A stretch of 64,000 bases of DNA, from NCBI RefSeq assembly GCF_934560975.1, contig NZ_CAKTFO010000005.1, positions 62,001-126,000 on the forward strand. The letters run 5' to 3'. The notes below the pieces were generated by a model. It ran no database searches. It saw only the letters and a list, made by a program, of their open reading frames with translations, and was not told the DNA's origin. Position numbers and translations under genes: made by a program. Below are positions 53,208-60,144 of this stretch, in pieces. Position 1 is the first letter of the stretch. Each line of letters starts with the position of its first letter. This DNA is from an uncultured Sphingomonas sp. GTDB lineage: Bacteria; Pseudomonadota; Alphaproteobacteria; Sphingomonadales; Sphingomonadaceae.

Positions 53208-53614
53208 TCCCCGGCCTCGCACTCACCGCCGCCGCCGGCATCGCGCGGGACTGGTGGAAGGCGGGCGTCGGCGCGCTGCTGGCCGCCCCGCTGTTTTTCC
53301 TGCTCGGCCAATGCAGTGGGCGCAGCACCGGCGAAGCCATGGAGAGCGGCCGGCAGGCGCAGGCCAGCGTCGCGGCCATGCAGATCGACGCCGGCGCAAA
53401 GGACACGGCCACCATCGAGCGCACCGCCGACCACGCCACCATCCAGACCCAACAGAAGGAACAAGCCGATGCGATCCGCACCGCGCCTGCTGGCGCACCT
53501 GACGCTGCTCGCGTCGCTCTCAACTGTCAGCGCCTGCGCCAAGCGGGCCGTGATCCAGCCTCTCTACCCGCCACGTGTCGATCTGGCGGTGGAGGCGCAG
53601 CCCCGTCCCACTGA
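53204..53614 (+). CDS. i-spanin (Rz-like)
   Basis: A 136-aa protein with one N-terminal transmembrane helix (ALLAAPLFFLLGQCSG) followed by a periplasmic, Gln/Ala-rich helical part (ASVAAMQIDAGAKDTATIERTADHATIQTQQKEQADA). This is the inner-membrane half of a spanin pair. The o-spanin is encoded in another frame within its 3' part. Confidence 0.8.
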   Translation: MIPGLALTAAAGIARDWWKAGVGALLAAPLFFLLGQCSGRSTGEAMESGRQAQASVAAMQIDAGAKDTATIERTADHATIQTQQKEQADAIRTAPAGAPDAARVALNCQRLRQAGRDPASLPATCRSGGGGAAPSH

Positions 53615-53768
53615 CGCGATCGTCACCGACGCCCAGGCGGCGGCTGCCTACGACGCCAGTATCGAGGCGTGGGGCAAGCGCGGATGGGCCACTGTCGGCC
53701 GGATCTGCCGGTGGAGCCGCGCCAACGGCAACGCAATCGAATGCCCACCCGCCCTAAAGGGAGAATGA
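53469..53768 (+). CDS. o-spanin (Rz1-like lipoprotein), nested
   Basis: A 99-aa lipoprotein with signal MRSAPRLLAHLTLLASLSTV and lipobox VSAC, then a short Pro/Ala-containing periplasmic part. It starts inside the i-spanin gene in a different frame, overlapping by 146 bases, as in lambda Rz/Rz1. Together they fuse inner and outer membranes at the last step of lysis. Confidence 0.8.
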   Translation: MRSAPRLLAHLTLLASLSTVSACAKRAVIQPLYPPRVDLAVEAQPRPTDAIVTDAQAAAAYDASIEAWGKRGWATVGRICRWSRANGNAIECPPALKGE

Positions 53769-53771
53769 CCC

Positions 53772-55229
53772 ATGAAGCTGTTGCGCCTGTTCGCCTGCAT
53801 CCTCGGCCTGTTTGCCGCCCCGGTGCTGGCCGCCCCGCCGCCCGACACCCCGCTCCACGGCATCCATGTCCAGCGGCTGCTGGATTACACCGCCGCCGAG
53901 CCGTTCCTTGACCAGGCGCAGCTGCACCGCGACTGGACCAACGCCGACAAGACGCCGGCCAAGGTCGGGGCGGACGGCTGGCCGCTCGGCGACAGCGCCG
54001 GCCAGCTGACCAGCATGGTGCCGGTGCTGCCGGGCACGCGCAGCTATACGATCATCAAGCGCGGCGACATCAAGGCGCTGAGCATCCGCAACGTGCCCGT
54101 CAAGTTCGATGGCGATCGCGGCACCGTCACCCTGACCGGCCCTGTGGACTTCACCGCGCAGGCGAAGCTCACCCCGGCCGGAACCGGCCCGGTCAGCTTT
54201 TCCATGGTGGAAACGGCGCTGCTGCCCCGGTACGAGGCAGGCGAGACGTTCCGCCCGGACTATGTCTACTGGCTGAAGCCGTTCGGCATGATCCGGTTCA
54301 AGAGCTGGGGCGACAGCGACAATGCCTTTCCCGGCCTGGCCGCTCGGCACGCCAAGGAGGCCGCCCAGCTCGCCAACCTGCTCGGCGCGGATATGTGGTG
54401 GAACTTCCACCGCGACATGACGGATGCCCAGATCACGGACGAAATCCGGACGATCAACTCGACGCTCAGCTACAAGCGCAAACTGGTGCTGGAATGGTCG
54501 AACGAAAGCTGGGGCGGCATCTCCAACAACTACAATTACGTGAAGGCACGGGGCAACCCGGACGAGGTTTACGGCCTGCGCTCTGGCCAGGCAGCCCGTG
54601 TGGTGGCCAAGGTGACCGGGCGCGCACGCTGGGCGCTCAACGGCCAGTTCGTTAATCCGGCGCGCTTCGCCAAGGTCATGAAGGGCTGGGACCAGTCCGG
54701 CGCGTCGCGCGGCCTGATCCGCGCCTGGACGATCGCGCCTTACATCGGGATCGGCAGCAAGGAAGAGATGCAGTCGACGTGGAAGGGCTTCTCCGACCGC
54801 AACGACGTGGCCGGCGCGCTCGCCTTCCTGGAACAGCGCCGCAAGGATCGCGCGCCCTACTTCGCACAGAACAAGAAGCTGGCGGATAGCATCGGCGCCG
54901 AGCTGTGGGCCTATGAGTACAACACCAGCCTCTACACGCAGGCACCGTTCATCAAGGACGCGGACCGGGCGGCGGTGACCGAGTTCAGCGGCCGCGTGCT
55001 CTACAGCAAGGAAGCGGCCGAGATCGTGCGCCGCATGATCCACGACGGCACCGCCGCCGGCGTGAGCCACTGGAGCTTCTACGACCTGGCCGGAACCGGC
55101 AGCCAGTACGGCTTTTGGGGTGCGATCCCGAACACGGCGGTGAACGAGCCGTTTCCGGTCATGGACATGCTGGTGCGCGAGATCGGCCTGAACCGGGTGG
55201 CCAAGGAACGCGGCGCATTCCCTCACTGA
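53772..55229 (+). CDS. Secreted TIM-barrel glycosidase-like protein
   Basis: A 485-aa protein with a signal peptide (1-20). The LVLEWSNESWGG motif (Asn244-Glu245) is the acid/base pattern of clan GH-A, and LWAYEYNTS (Glu382) is a candidate nucleophile. A beta-rich segment fills residues ~85-160. It lies four bases after the o-spanin. A lysogen could export it to process its own or biofilm polysaccharide. Substrate is unknown. Confidence 0.75.
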   Translation: MKLLRLFACILGLFAAPVLAAPPPDTPLHGIHVQRLLDYTAAEPFLDQAQLHRDWTNADKTPAKVGADGWPLGDSAGQLTSMVPVLPGTRSYTIIKRGDIKALSIRNVPVKFDGDRGTVTLTGPVDFTAQAKLTPAGTGPVSFSMVETALLPRYEAGETFRPDYVYWLKPFGMIRFKSWGDSDNAFPGLAARHAKEAAQLANLLGADMWWNFHRDMTDAQITDEIRTINSTLSYKRKLVLEWSNESWGGISNNYNYVKARGNPDEVYGLRSGQAARVVAKVTGRARWALNGQFVNPARFAKVMKGWDQSGASRGLIRAWTIAPYIGIGSKEEMQSTWKGFSDRNDVAGALAFLEQRRKDRAPYFAQNKKLADSIGAELWAYEYNTSLYTQAPFIKDADRAAVTEFSGRVLYSKEAAEIVRRMIHDGTAAGVSHWSFYDLAGTGSQYGFWGAIPNTAVNEPFPVMDMLVREIGLNRVAKERGAFPH

Positions 55230-55376
55230 TCCGACTCAAAGCAAATCTCCCCGCCGGCGACGCGGCAAGCCAAAACCACTTTGAAGAAGCCGGTCTCAGC
55301 CCTACACCGCCCTGGGGCAGATGGCAGTGTTGCGACTGCCTATCGTGTAAGGCGCGGTGCATGAACAGGGGGCATA

Positions 55377-56474
55377 GTGACCAATAGCGTAGCTGCGAGC
55401 ATCGGTGCCGATGTGGCATCATTCGATCAAAAACGCGTTGCCAACCCTGAAGCGCAAAAACTGGAGTCGTATCCTCACCTGGACTGGCTGCGCTTCATCC
55501 TCGCTTCTTTGGTGGCTCTGGGCCACCAGGGCCTGCCCGATATTGGCCCCGTAGACGGTGCTCTTGCTGTTGATGTTTTTCTCGCGCTCAGCGGTTGGCT
55601 AATCGGCGGCATTCTTCTTCGATCAAAGCCGTCCGACATGCCCCGGTTCTTTTTCAACCGCGCTACAAGAATTTGGATACCCTACGCCTTCGCCGTTGCC
55701 GCAGTGTACCTGCTCGCCGCAGTGAGAGATGGCGTCAGTCGCGATTGGTTTGAGTTTCTATTTTACGACGTGACGTTCACTCATTACAATTTCGTGCATT
55801 TTGCCGGCAATATGCTGCGCTTACCGCTGGGAGGAACGGGAAACCATTTTTGGAGCCTGTCTGTAGAAGAGCAATTCTACTTGTTTGCGCCATTGATCAT
55901 GCTCACCTTTGCCAAGGGGCGTGCGTGGTGGACTTGGGGTACTGTATTTGTAGTCATGGCAGCGCTTGACCTGCGTTTTGCCCCTATCGCCCTCGGCGTG
56001 ACTGCGGCGGTGCTGCACCGCCAGTACGGTGCTTGGCATGCTCAAGGTTGGGGCAGAGCTGCCGTGATTGCGTGCTGCTGCCTGTTTTTTGCAGCCATGT
56101 TCTGGTCGAACGGAACCTTCGTAAGAGCGCTGTTTTCGACCGCGCTAGTCCTATGCTTGGCTACAAAAGGCCGAAGGCGGCGGTCCTGGCTTCTGCTTGG
56201 GGCAGTATCTTACCCGCTTTATCTCAACCATTGGATAGGCAGTTTCATCGCGAACAAGGTTGCGGAGAAAGCGCACATGCCGACCGTGCCACACATCGTG
56301 CTTGCGTACACAACAGCTGTGCTGGTCGGCTTCGTCGCCTGGGCTCTGGTTGATCGGCAGGTGTTGGCGCATCGGGCAGAGTGGTACACCCCGATCGTGG
56401 GTGAACGATTGGCCATAACCGCCTATGCGCTGTTCGCACTCGGCGTTACAGGCGGGCTTGCAGCAACTCTGTAA
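55377..56474 (+). CDS. Acyltransferase-3 (OafA-like) membrane protein
   Basis: A 365-aa inner-membrane protein with about ten hydrophobic segments. The HLDWLRFILASLVALGHQG start, VDVFLALSGWLIGGIL, RATRIWIPY and WSLSVEEQFYLFAPL are the acyltransferase-3 signatures (catalytic His and SVEEQFY). It probably O-acylates LPS or capsule, a common lysogenic conversion that blocks phage binding. It starts at a GTG and is less GC-rich than the structural genes. The 147-bp gap upstream shows no gene. Confidence 0.88.
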   Translation: MTNSVAASIGADVASFDQKRVANPEAQKLESYPHLDWLRFILASLVALGHQGLPDIGPVDGALAVDVFLALSGWLIGGILLRSKPSDMPRFFFNRATRIWIPYAFAVAAVYLLAAVRDGVSRDWFEFLFYDVTFTHYNFVHFAGNMLRLPLGGTGNHFWSLSVEEQFYLFAPLIMLTFAKGRAWWTWGTVFVVMAALDLRFAPIALGVTAAVLHRQYGAWHAQGWGRAAVIACCCLFFAAMFWSNGTFVRALFSTALVLCLATKGRRRRSWLLLGAVSYPLYLNHWIGSFIANKVAEKAHMPTVPHIVLAYTTAVLVGFVAWALVDRQVLAHRAEWYTPIVGERLAITAYALFALGVTGGLAATL

Positions 56475-56591
56475 CGGGCATGGAGGCTCCGCGCATCGAC
56501 ACCGCGTGATCCGACCGCTGGCTTCTAGGGGCGGCCGTATGGAGCGGGAACGTGGAGCGTTGCCGGCACGCTGATCTAGGCCAGCGCCGGC

Positions 56592-56870
56592 TCAGCCCTT
56601 CTCCGGCGGCCGGCACCCCTCCTCGAACGGCCATGGCTCGGTCTGGCCGAACTTGCCGGGAACCATACCCCATCTCGCTGTCCCGTTGCGCGCTTCGACA
56701 AGATCAGGCGCCAGGATGACCGCGCCATTGAGACAGCGCATCACTCGTTGCGTGGCCGCGTCGATCGCCCGATCGCCAATCGTGCCCAGCTCTCGCCGCT
56801 CATGGCGACGCATGACCGTGAGCGCGATCTTGATCGCGGTCGCAAGCTCGTCGTGGTCAACGATCCTCAT
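56592..56870 (-). CDS. Hypothetical phage protein
   Basis: A 92-aa protein (MRIVDHDELATAIKIALTVM) with no recognised family. It is the last of three small leftward genes joined by ATGA overlaps (57246 to 56592). The 56475-56591 gap on its downstream side shows no gene. Confidence 0.6.
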   Translation of the reverse strand: MRIVDHDELATAIKIALTVMRRHERRELGTIGDRAIDAATQRVMRCLNGAVILAPDLVEARNGTARWGMVPGKFGQTEPWPFEEGCRPPEKG

Positions 56871-57058
56871 TGCGCCCGCTCCATCGAATCGACCGCAGCC
56901 GTCGCCAGCTCGCGATAGACCTGCTGCCACTTGCCGGCCTTCTCCCACCGCCAGTCATCCAGCGTGCCGTGGCGGCGCGTCTCCCACATGTCCTCTGCGG
57001 TGCGCTCGATCAGCCCGTGTCGGTCGTTGGTCGTGCAGAGGCGACAGCGGTGCGTCAC
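56867..57058 (-). CDS. Small Cys/Trp-containing phage protein
   Basis: A 63-aa protein with CRLCTTNDRHG near the start, a possible half zinc site, and a Trp-rich middle (MWETRRHGTLDDWRWEKAGKW). It overlaps both neighbours by four bases. Function is unknown. Confidence 0.58.
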   Translation of the reverse strand: MTHRCRLCTTNDRHGLIERTAEDMWETRRHGTLDDWRWEKAGKWQQVYRELATAAVDSMERAQ

Positions 57059-57246
57059 AGCAGTGCCGGCTGTTCAGGCGCCACCAGCTCGCCTCGCGCC
57101 TGCTGCGCCGCGTCGACTGCCTGGCGATAGTGGATGGTGCCAAACCGCTCCGCCTCTTCGAAGCTGAACGGGCACCAATCCTCGGACGGGTAGCAGGCGT
57201 CAAAGATCACCCGCGCGGCGGCGCGTAGCCGCACGTCATGCTGCAT
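57055..57246 (-). CDS. Small hypothetical phage protein
   Basis: A 63-aa protein (MQHDVRLRAAARVIFDACYP) starting the three-gene leftward mini-operon. The ATG at 57246 is preferred to longer readings. No family is recognised. Confidence 0.58.
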   Translation of the reverse strand: MQHDVRLRAAARVIFDACYPSEDWCPFSFEEAERFGTIHYRQAVDAAQQARGELVAPEQPALL

Positions 57247-57343
57247 GGTCTTGCTCCAACGATGTCGAGTCGGCCCTTTGACCGCTGGCAAGACTTAGAA
57301 CATCAGGAGAACAGATTCGGCAAGCTCACGATTTTGCAACCGG

Positions 57344-57991
57344 TTATAAGAGTGTCGGTTCGGGTGCTCGGCGCGTGGGAAACTCTGGCCCGCGCACCGT
57401 CATACGATCGGCCGGATACGGGCGCTGGAGCGCGACCACATCGTCGTAGCTGCCCTCCAGCCAGCGTTGGTGATCCTCTGACCGCAAGATCGTGATCATC
57501 GCCTTGGGGTGGATCGGCTTGACCAACTCGTTGGGGTCACATGTGACCATCGTGAAGCCCCTGGTCTCCCCGATCGCCTGCCAGAAGCCGGCGACCATGA
57601 AGATGTCTTGATCGGTCACCTCGAACCACATTTCACCCTTGATCGGCTTCTTGCCGTCGCCGAGGTCGACCGGCTTCGGCGTCCATTCGCAGAACTCGGT
57701 CAGCGGGATCAGGCAGCGGTTCTCCGGCCGCTCCGCCAGGCGCCGCCATTGCGGCAGGCCGAGCTGGCGCACGTTCGTCATCGGCCAGGCCACCTGCCCG
57801 TCCAGCACGTCCCACGTCATCACGTCCAGGCCGAGCCCGCGATCGTTCTGGCGCAGCACATAGGCGCGGCTGCGCGGCGCCAGCTCCTGCCAGTTGAAGC
57901 GGTTGTCGGTCGGCCGGGGCGCCGCCCAGCCGGCGCCGAAACGCTCCCTCAGGGTTTCAGGCTCTGTCCGGTTGCGGGCTCGGTTGCACAT
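57344..57991 (-). CDS. SRAP/HMCES-like DNA-protein crosslink shield
   Basis: A 215-aa SOS-response-associated peptidase domain protein (YedK/HMCES family). The catalytic Cys is at position 2 (MCNRARN) after Met removal. Further motifs are RCLIPLTEFCEW with its glutamate, AGFWQAIGE, FTMVTCDPNELV, and the histidine in IHPKAMITIL. It forms a thiazolidine crosslink with abasic sites in single-stranded DNA. The start at 57991 is fixed by the need for Cys2. It is cargo near the right end. Confidence 0.9.
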   Translation of the reverse strand: MCNRARNRTEPETLRERFGAGWAAPRPTDNRFNWQELAPRSRAYVLRQNDRGLGLDVMTWDVLDGQVAWPMTNVRQLGLPQWRRLAERPENRCLIPLTEFCEWTPKPVDLGDGKKPIKGEMWFEVTDQDIFMVAGFWQAIGETRGFTMVTCDPNELVKPIHPKAMITILRSEDHQRWLEGSYDDVVALQRPYPADRMTVRGPEFPTRRAPEPTLL

Positions 57992-58154
57992 GCGATCGGT
58001 TTTACGCACTGCCGCTAACTATTTGAAAGTGCGTGGCTGGTTTTCGCGTCTTTTTACAGCGGGAGCGGCTGAAATCTGCCAAATGCACCAGCTTGGAAGG
58101 CTAGTGATGCACAACGCTAACGGCCCATTGCCAGCATCTTAGCACACCCCCCTA

Positions 58155-58796
58155 TCAGGCTTGGGACGCGGCAAGGGCCTCTGCCTCCGCGACGATCTTC
58201 TCCAGGTAAGCAATGGCTGCCTTCGCCACATTCCCAGGCCTTTCGCCATCGATGAATACCCCGAGATGCTCACGAGGTGGATCAAAGCTGTCACCAAATC
58301 TATCGTCGCGGACCGTAGAAAGCCTTATGCCCGGCGGGTCCCAATGCAGCACCATCTTGTCAGCGCTGGCATCCATAATGAAATCGAACGTTCCATCATC
58401 ATGATTAATGACCCGCCCACCGCTTTTGGCCTTGAACCTAGGGCCTGACGCTCGGGAACTGCCTTCAAGGCCATGCTCTTCGGAATTACGAGCGTGATGT
58501 ATATAGCTCAGCAACGGGTCTGTCTTACGTTTGTTCTTTTCGCGACCAAACCAACTGGCACTCTTGTTTGAGGCTTTAGCGCCCTGCTCCAATCGGGAGT
58601 ACACTCCACCGGCTGCAAGCAGGAACTGCCACCAGGCTGTATGCAAATCAGGATAGTCGTCATCCTTGAGCTGCGTAGGCGCTCCGCTACTGCCCTCGGA
58701 TATGTTCCATCCTTCTTGCGCCTCGATCAAAATAGAAGCGGCTTGTCGCGCTCGTTCCAGCCGGGTTCGAGCTTCCGCCGCTGCTTTCGGCACCAT
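58155..58796 (-). CDS. Hypothetical protein with HEPN-like RNxxxH motif
   Basis: A 213-aa, mainly helical protein. Residues 103-108 read RNSEEH within YIHHARNSEEHG, matching the RNxxxH active-site motif of HEPN ribonucleases. The N-terminal ~70 residues are helical (TAWWQFLLAAGGVYSRLE) and the C-terminus has a helical end. No partner antitoxin is clear. A toxin or defence role is plausible but rests on one motif. Confidence 0.55.
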   Translation of the reverse strand: MVPKAAAEARTRLERARQAASILIEAQEGWNISEGSSGAPTQLKDDDYPDLHTAWWQFLLAAGGVYSRLEQGAKASNKSASWFGREKNKRKTDPLLSYIHHARNSEEHGLEGSSRASGPRFKAKSGGRVINHDDGTFDFIMDASADKMVLHWDPPGIRLSTVRDDRFGDSFDPPREHLGVFIDGERPGNVAKAAIAYLEKIVAEAEALAASQA

Positions 58797-58844
58797 GTCT
58801 GCTTCCCAATCGGAAAACCCTACAGCGAACCCATCTGCCGTACG

Positions 58845-59495
58845 CTAGGCCATCGGTATCGTGGAAAGCTGCTCCACCAGCAGCCGCTCGACGAACGCCG
58901 CAAGCGGCTCGATATCTTCAACGCCATTATCGTCAAGCGTCTTGTCGGCGTGCATCAGTAGCCGCTCGAACTCAGGCTTATTCCGCATGATCAGATCGAT
59001 CATGGTGGGACTGCCACCTGGGATGAAGCCCAACTTCAAGCAGATGCAGGTGTACGCAACAGCGCGCGCGGTTCGGCCGTTTCCGTTCTTGAAAGGGTGG
59101 ATCCAGTTAATTCGCCAGAGACAAAATGCCGCGATCTGCACCGCTGACATACCTCCCCACTTCACAGCCAAATCCATGGCAAACTGCCGCATGTACTCGG
59201 CTACTTCCGTATGGACGGGCGGCACATACACGACGACCCCGTTGGCTGCGATGTGCACCTCCTCTTCACGATACTCGCCGGGCTTCGCCAGCAAGAAGAG
59301 GGTCCCCGTCCGATGCAGTTCCTGCATCGCTCGCTCTGTGGGGCATTGCAGGCATCCACGTTCCGGGTCTACGCCACCGTGGAAGGAGAGATAGTGGACC
59401 AAGGCCTCGATGACGTTGACCTGGTTCGAGTAGTTCAGGACCTCGATCGCGTGCGCGGCATCGCCGTTGATCATCTCCCAGTTATGGTCGAGCAT
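58845..59495 (-). CDS. Fic-domain protein (AMPylase-like)
   Basis: A 216-aa Fic protein with the complete motif HPFKNGNGRTAR (residues 133-144), carrying the catalytic His133, the anion-binding GNG and Arg. The preceding beta-hairpin flap (~75-93) is present. No inhibitory [ST]xxxE[GN] helix was found in it or in the adjacent small proteins. It could modify host or invader proteins. It is monocistronic after a strong terminator. Confidence 0.88.
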   Translation of the reverse strand: MLDHNWEMINGDAAHAIEVLNYSNQVNVIEALVHYLSFHGGVDPERGCLQCPTERAMQELHRTGTLFLLAKPGEYREEEVHIAANGVVVYVPPVHTEVAEYMRQFAMDLAVKWGGMSAVQIAAFCLWRINWIHPFKNGNGRTARAVAYTCICLKLGFIPGGSPTMIDLIMRNKPEFERLLMHADKTLDDNGVEDIEPLAAFVERLLVEQLSTIPMA

Positions 59496-59512
59496 CCATC
59501 CCCCGATAGCAA

Positions 59513-59538
59513 AAAGCCCGGCCGTTGAGCCGGGCTTT
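59513..59538 (-). terminator. Rho-independent terminator (leftward)
   Basis: A perfect 10-bp stem AAAGCCCGGC with a six-base loop is followed on the minus strand by a run of T. It ends the small gene at 59563-59736 and insulates the fic gene. Confidence 0.82.
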
Positions 59539-59562
59539 CAAGTATTACACGTGGCCTAAGCT

Positions 59563-59736
59563 TTAGCCAGCATGCCCTTCAAACTCTTCAATGAGCGTCT
59601 CGACCTTCTCCTTGGTCAACGTCGAGTTTGCTCCGCGCAGCCCCATGACAAGGCTAACACGCTGGGCGCGTCGCTCATCTGGTGTCATCCGGTGTGCGCG
59701 AGCCCGCGCCACCAACATATCAAGCTGTGCTTGCAT
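59563..59736 (-). CDS. Small helical protein near attR
   Basis: A 57-aa protein (MQAQLDMLVARARAHRMTPD..., ending LIEEFEGHAG), mostly helical and charged. It could be regulated separately from fic because a terminator lies between them. An antitoxin role was considered but no inhibitory motif is visible. Confidence 0.55.
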   Translation of the reverse strand: MQAQLDMLVARARAHRMTPDERRAQRVSLVMGLRGANSTLTKEKVETLIEEFEGHAG

Positions 59737-59763
59737 TGCTCCAATCCCTACCCCTGAGGACAT

Positions 59764-60017
59764 CAGCGGACGAGCTATATAACGGCGTCCTTAAACGAAG
59801 GTTGCCGCCGCCACCCGGCCATGCTGACATCGCGCTCGTAACACATCCAAACCATCGATCAACATTTTCTGCTTGACGCCGCGACGAACCGCACGGTTAC
59901 CGCGCCATAGTACGACCTTGTACGTTCGGGACTATTCCGGGACTCTAGGGCGCGCTCATTCCCTTTCGGCTCCGCTTTGTTCCCGCACAAGGCGGGTTGC
60001 GCTGCCTGAAAAATCGC
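59764..60017. other. Right-end phage DNA without genes
   Basis: No convincing gene is seen. The stretch holds a GGACTATTCC at 59929-59938 that recurs inverted at 29995-30004 inside the integrase 3' end, and a GTAC..GTAC pair nearby. These may be integrase arm-type sites. Confidence 0.4.
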
Positions 60018-60024
60018 GTATTTC
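59997..60024 (+). promoter_or_regulatory. Phage-borne promoter of the rebuilt tRNA-Val
   Basis: TTGCGC (59997-60002) and TATTTC (60019-60024) are 16 bp apart, 18 bp before the tRNA. They match the host promoter at 29842-29869, and the upstream ACAAGGCGG is shared too, while the spacer differs. The phage thus supplies its own promoter for the restored tRNA. Confidence 0.65.
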
Positions 60025-60080
60025 CGGGCCTCTCCTGCGGGAGGGCGGTTAGCTCAGTTGGTAGAGCATCTCGTTTACAC
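60018..60080. repeat. attR: 63-bp direct repeat, right copy
   Basis: Identical to 29863-29925. It runs from the promoter -10 region through the tRNA 5' half to the anticodon loop, then continues into the host 3' half of the tRNA. Confidence 0.92.
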
Positions 60081-60118
60081 CGAGAGGGTCGGCGGTTCGA
60101 GCCCGTCACCGCCCACCA
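60043..60118 (+). tRNA. tRNA-Val (anticodon TAC), reconstituted at the attachment site
   Basis: 76 nt with CCA encoded. The acceptor stem GGGCGGT pairs with ACCGCCC, the D-loop is GCTCAGTTGGTAGAGC, the anticodon arm TCTCG-TTTACAC-CGAGA gives anticodon TAC, and the T-arm holds GGTTCGAGCC. The 5' half comes from the phage attachment site and the 3' half from the host. Confidence 0.96.
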
Positions 60119-60144
60119 GCAGGCCCGAGGTCGGCCCTTGAGGA

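Larger units (their letters stand above)
29863..60080. mobile_element. Headless siphovirus-type prophage in tRNA-Val
   Basis: The element lies between identical 63-bp repeats (29863-29925 and 60018-60080) formed by the tRNA-Val 5' half and its leader. It encodes a tyrosine integrase at the left end, excisionase, S24 repressor and Cro-like switch, replication proteins, a long non-contractile tail module, a lysis cassette and cargo. Terminase, portal, protease and capsid genes are not visible; their place is taken by an in-frame fusion near 39570. The element therefore cannot be expected to package DNA by itself. It may still excise, replicate, make tails and lyse the host. Confidence 0.93.

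Noticed and set aside
58845..59736. Fic plus the 57-aa gene as a classic Fic toxin-antitoxin pair
   Set aside because: No [ST]xxxE[GN] inhibitory motif is seen in the small protein, and a strong terminator separates the two genes.
29863..60080. CRISPR arrays or insertion sequences within the prophage
   Set aside because: No regularly spaced repeats and no transposase-like frame were found.
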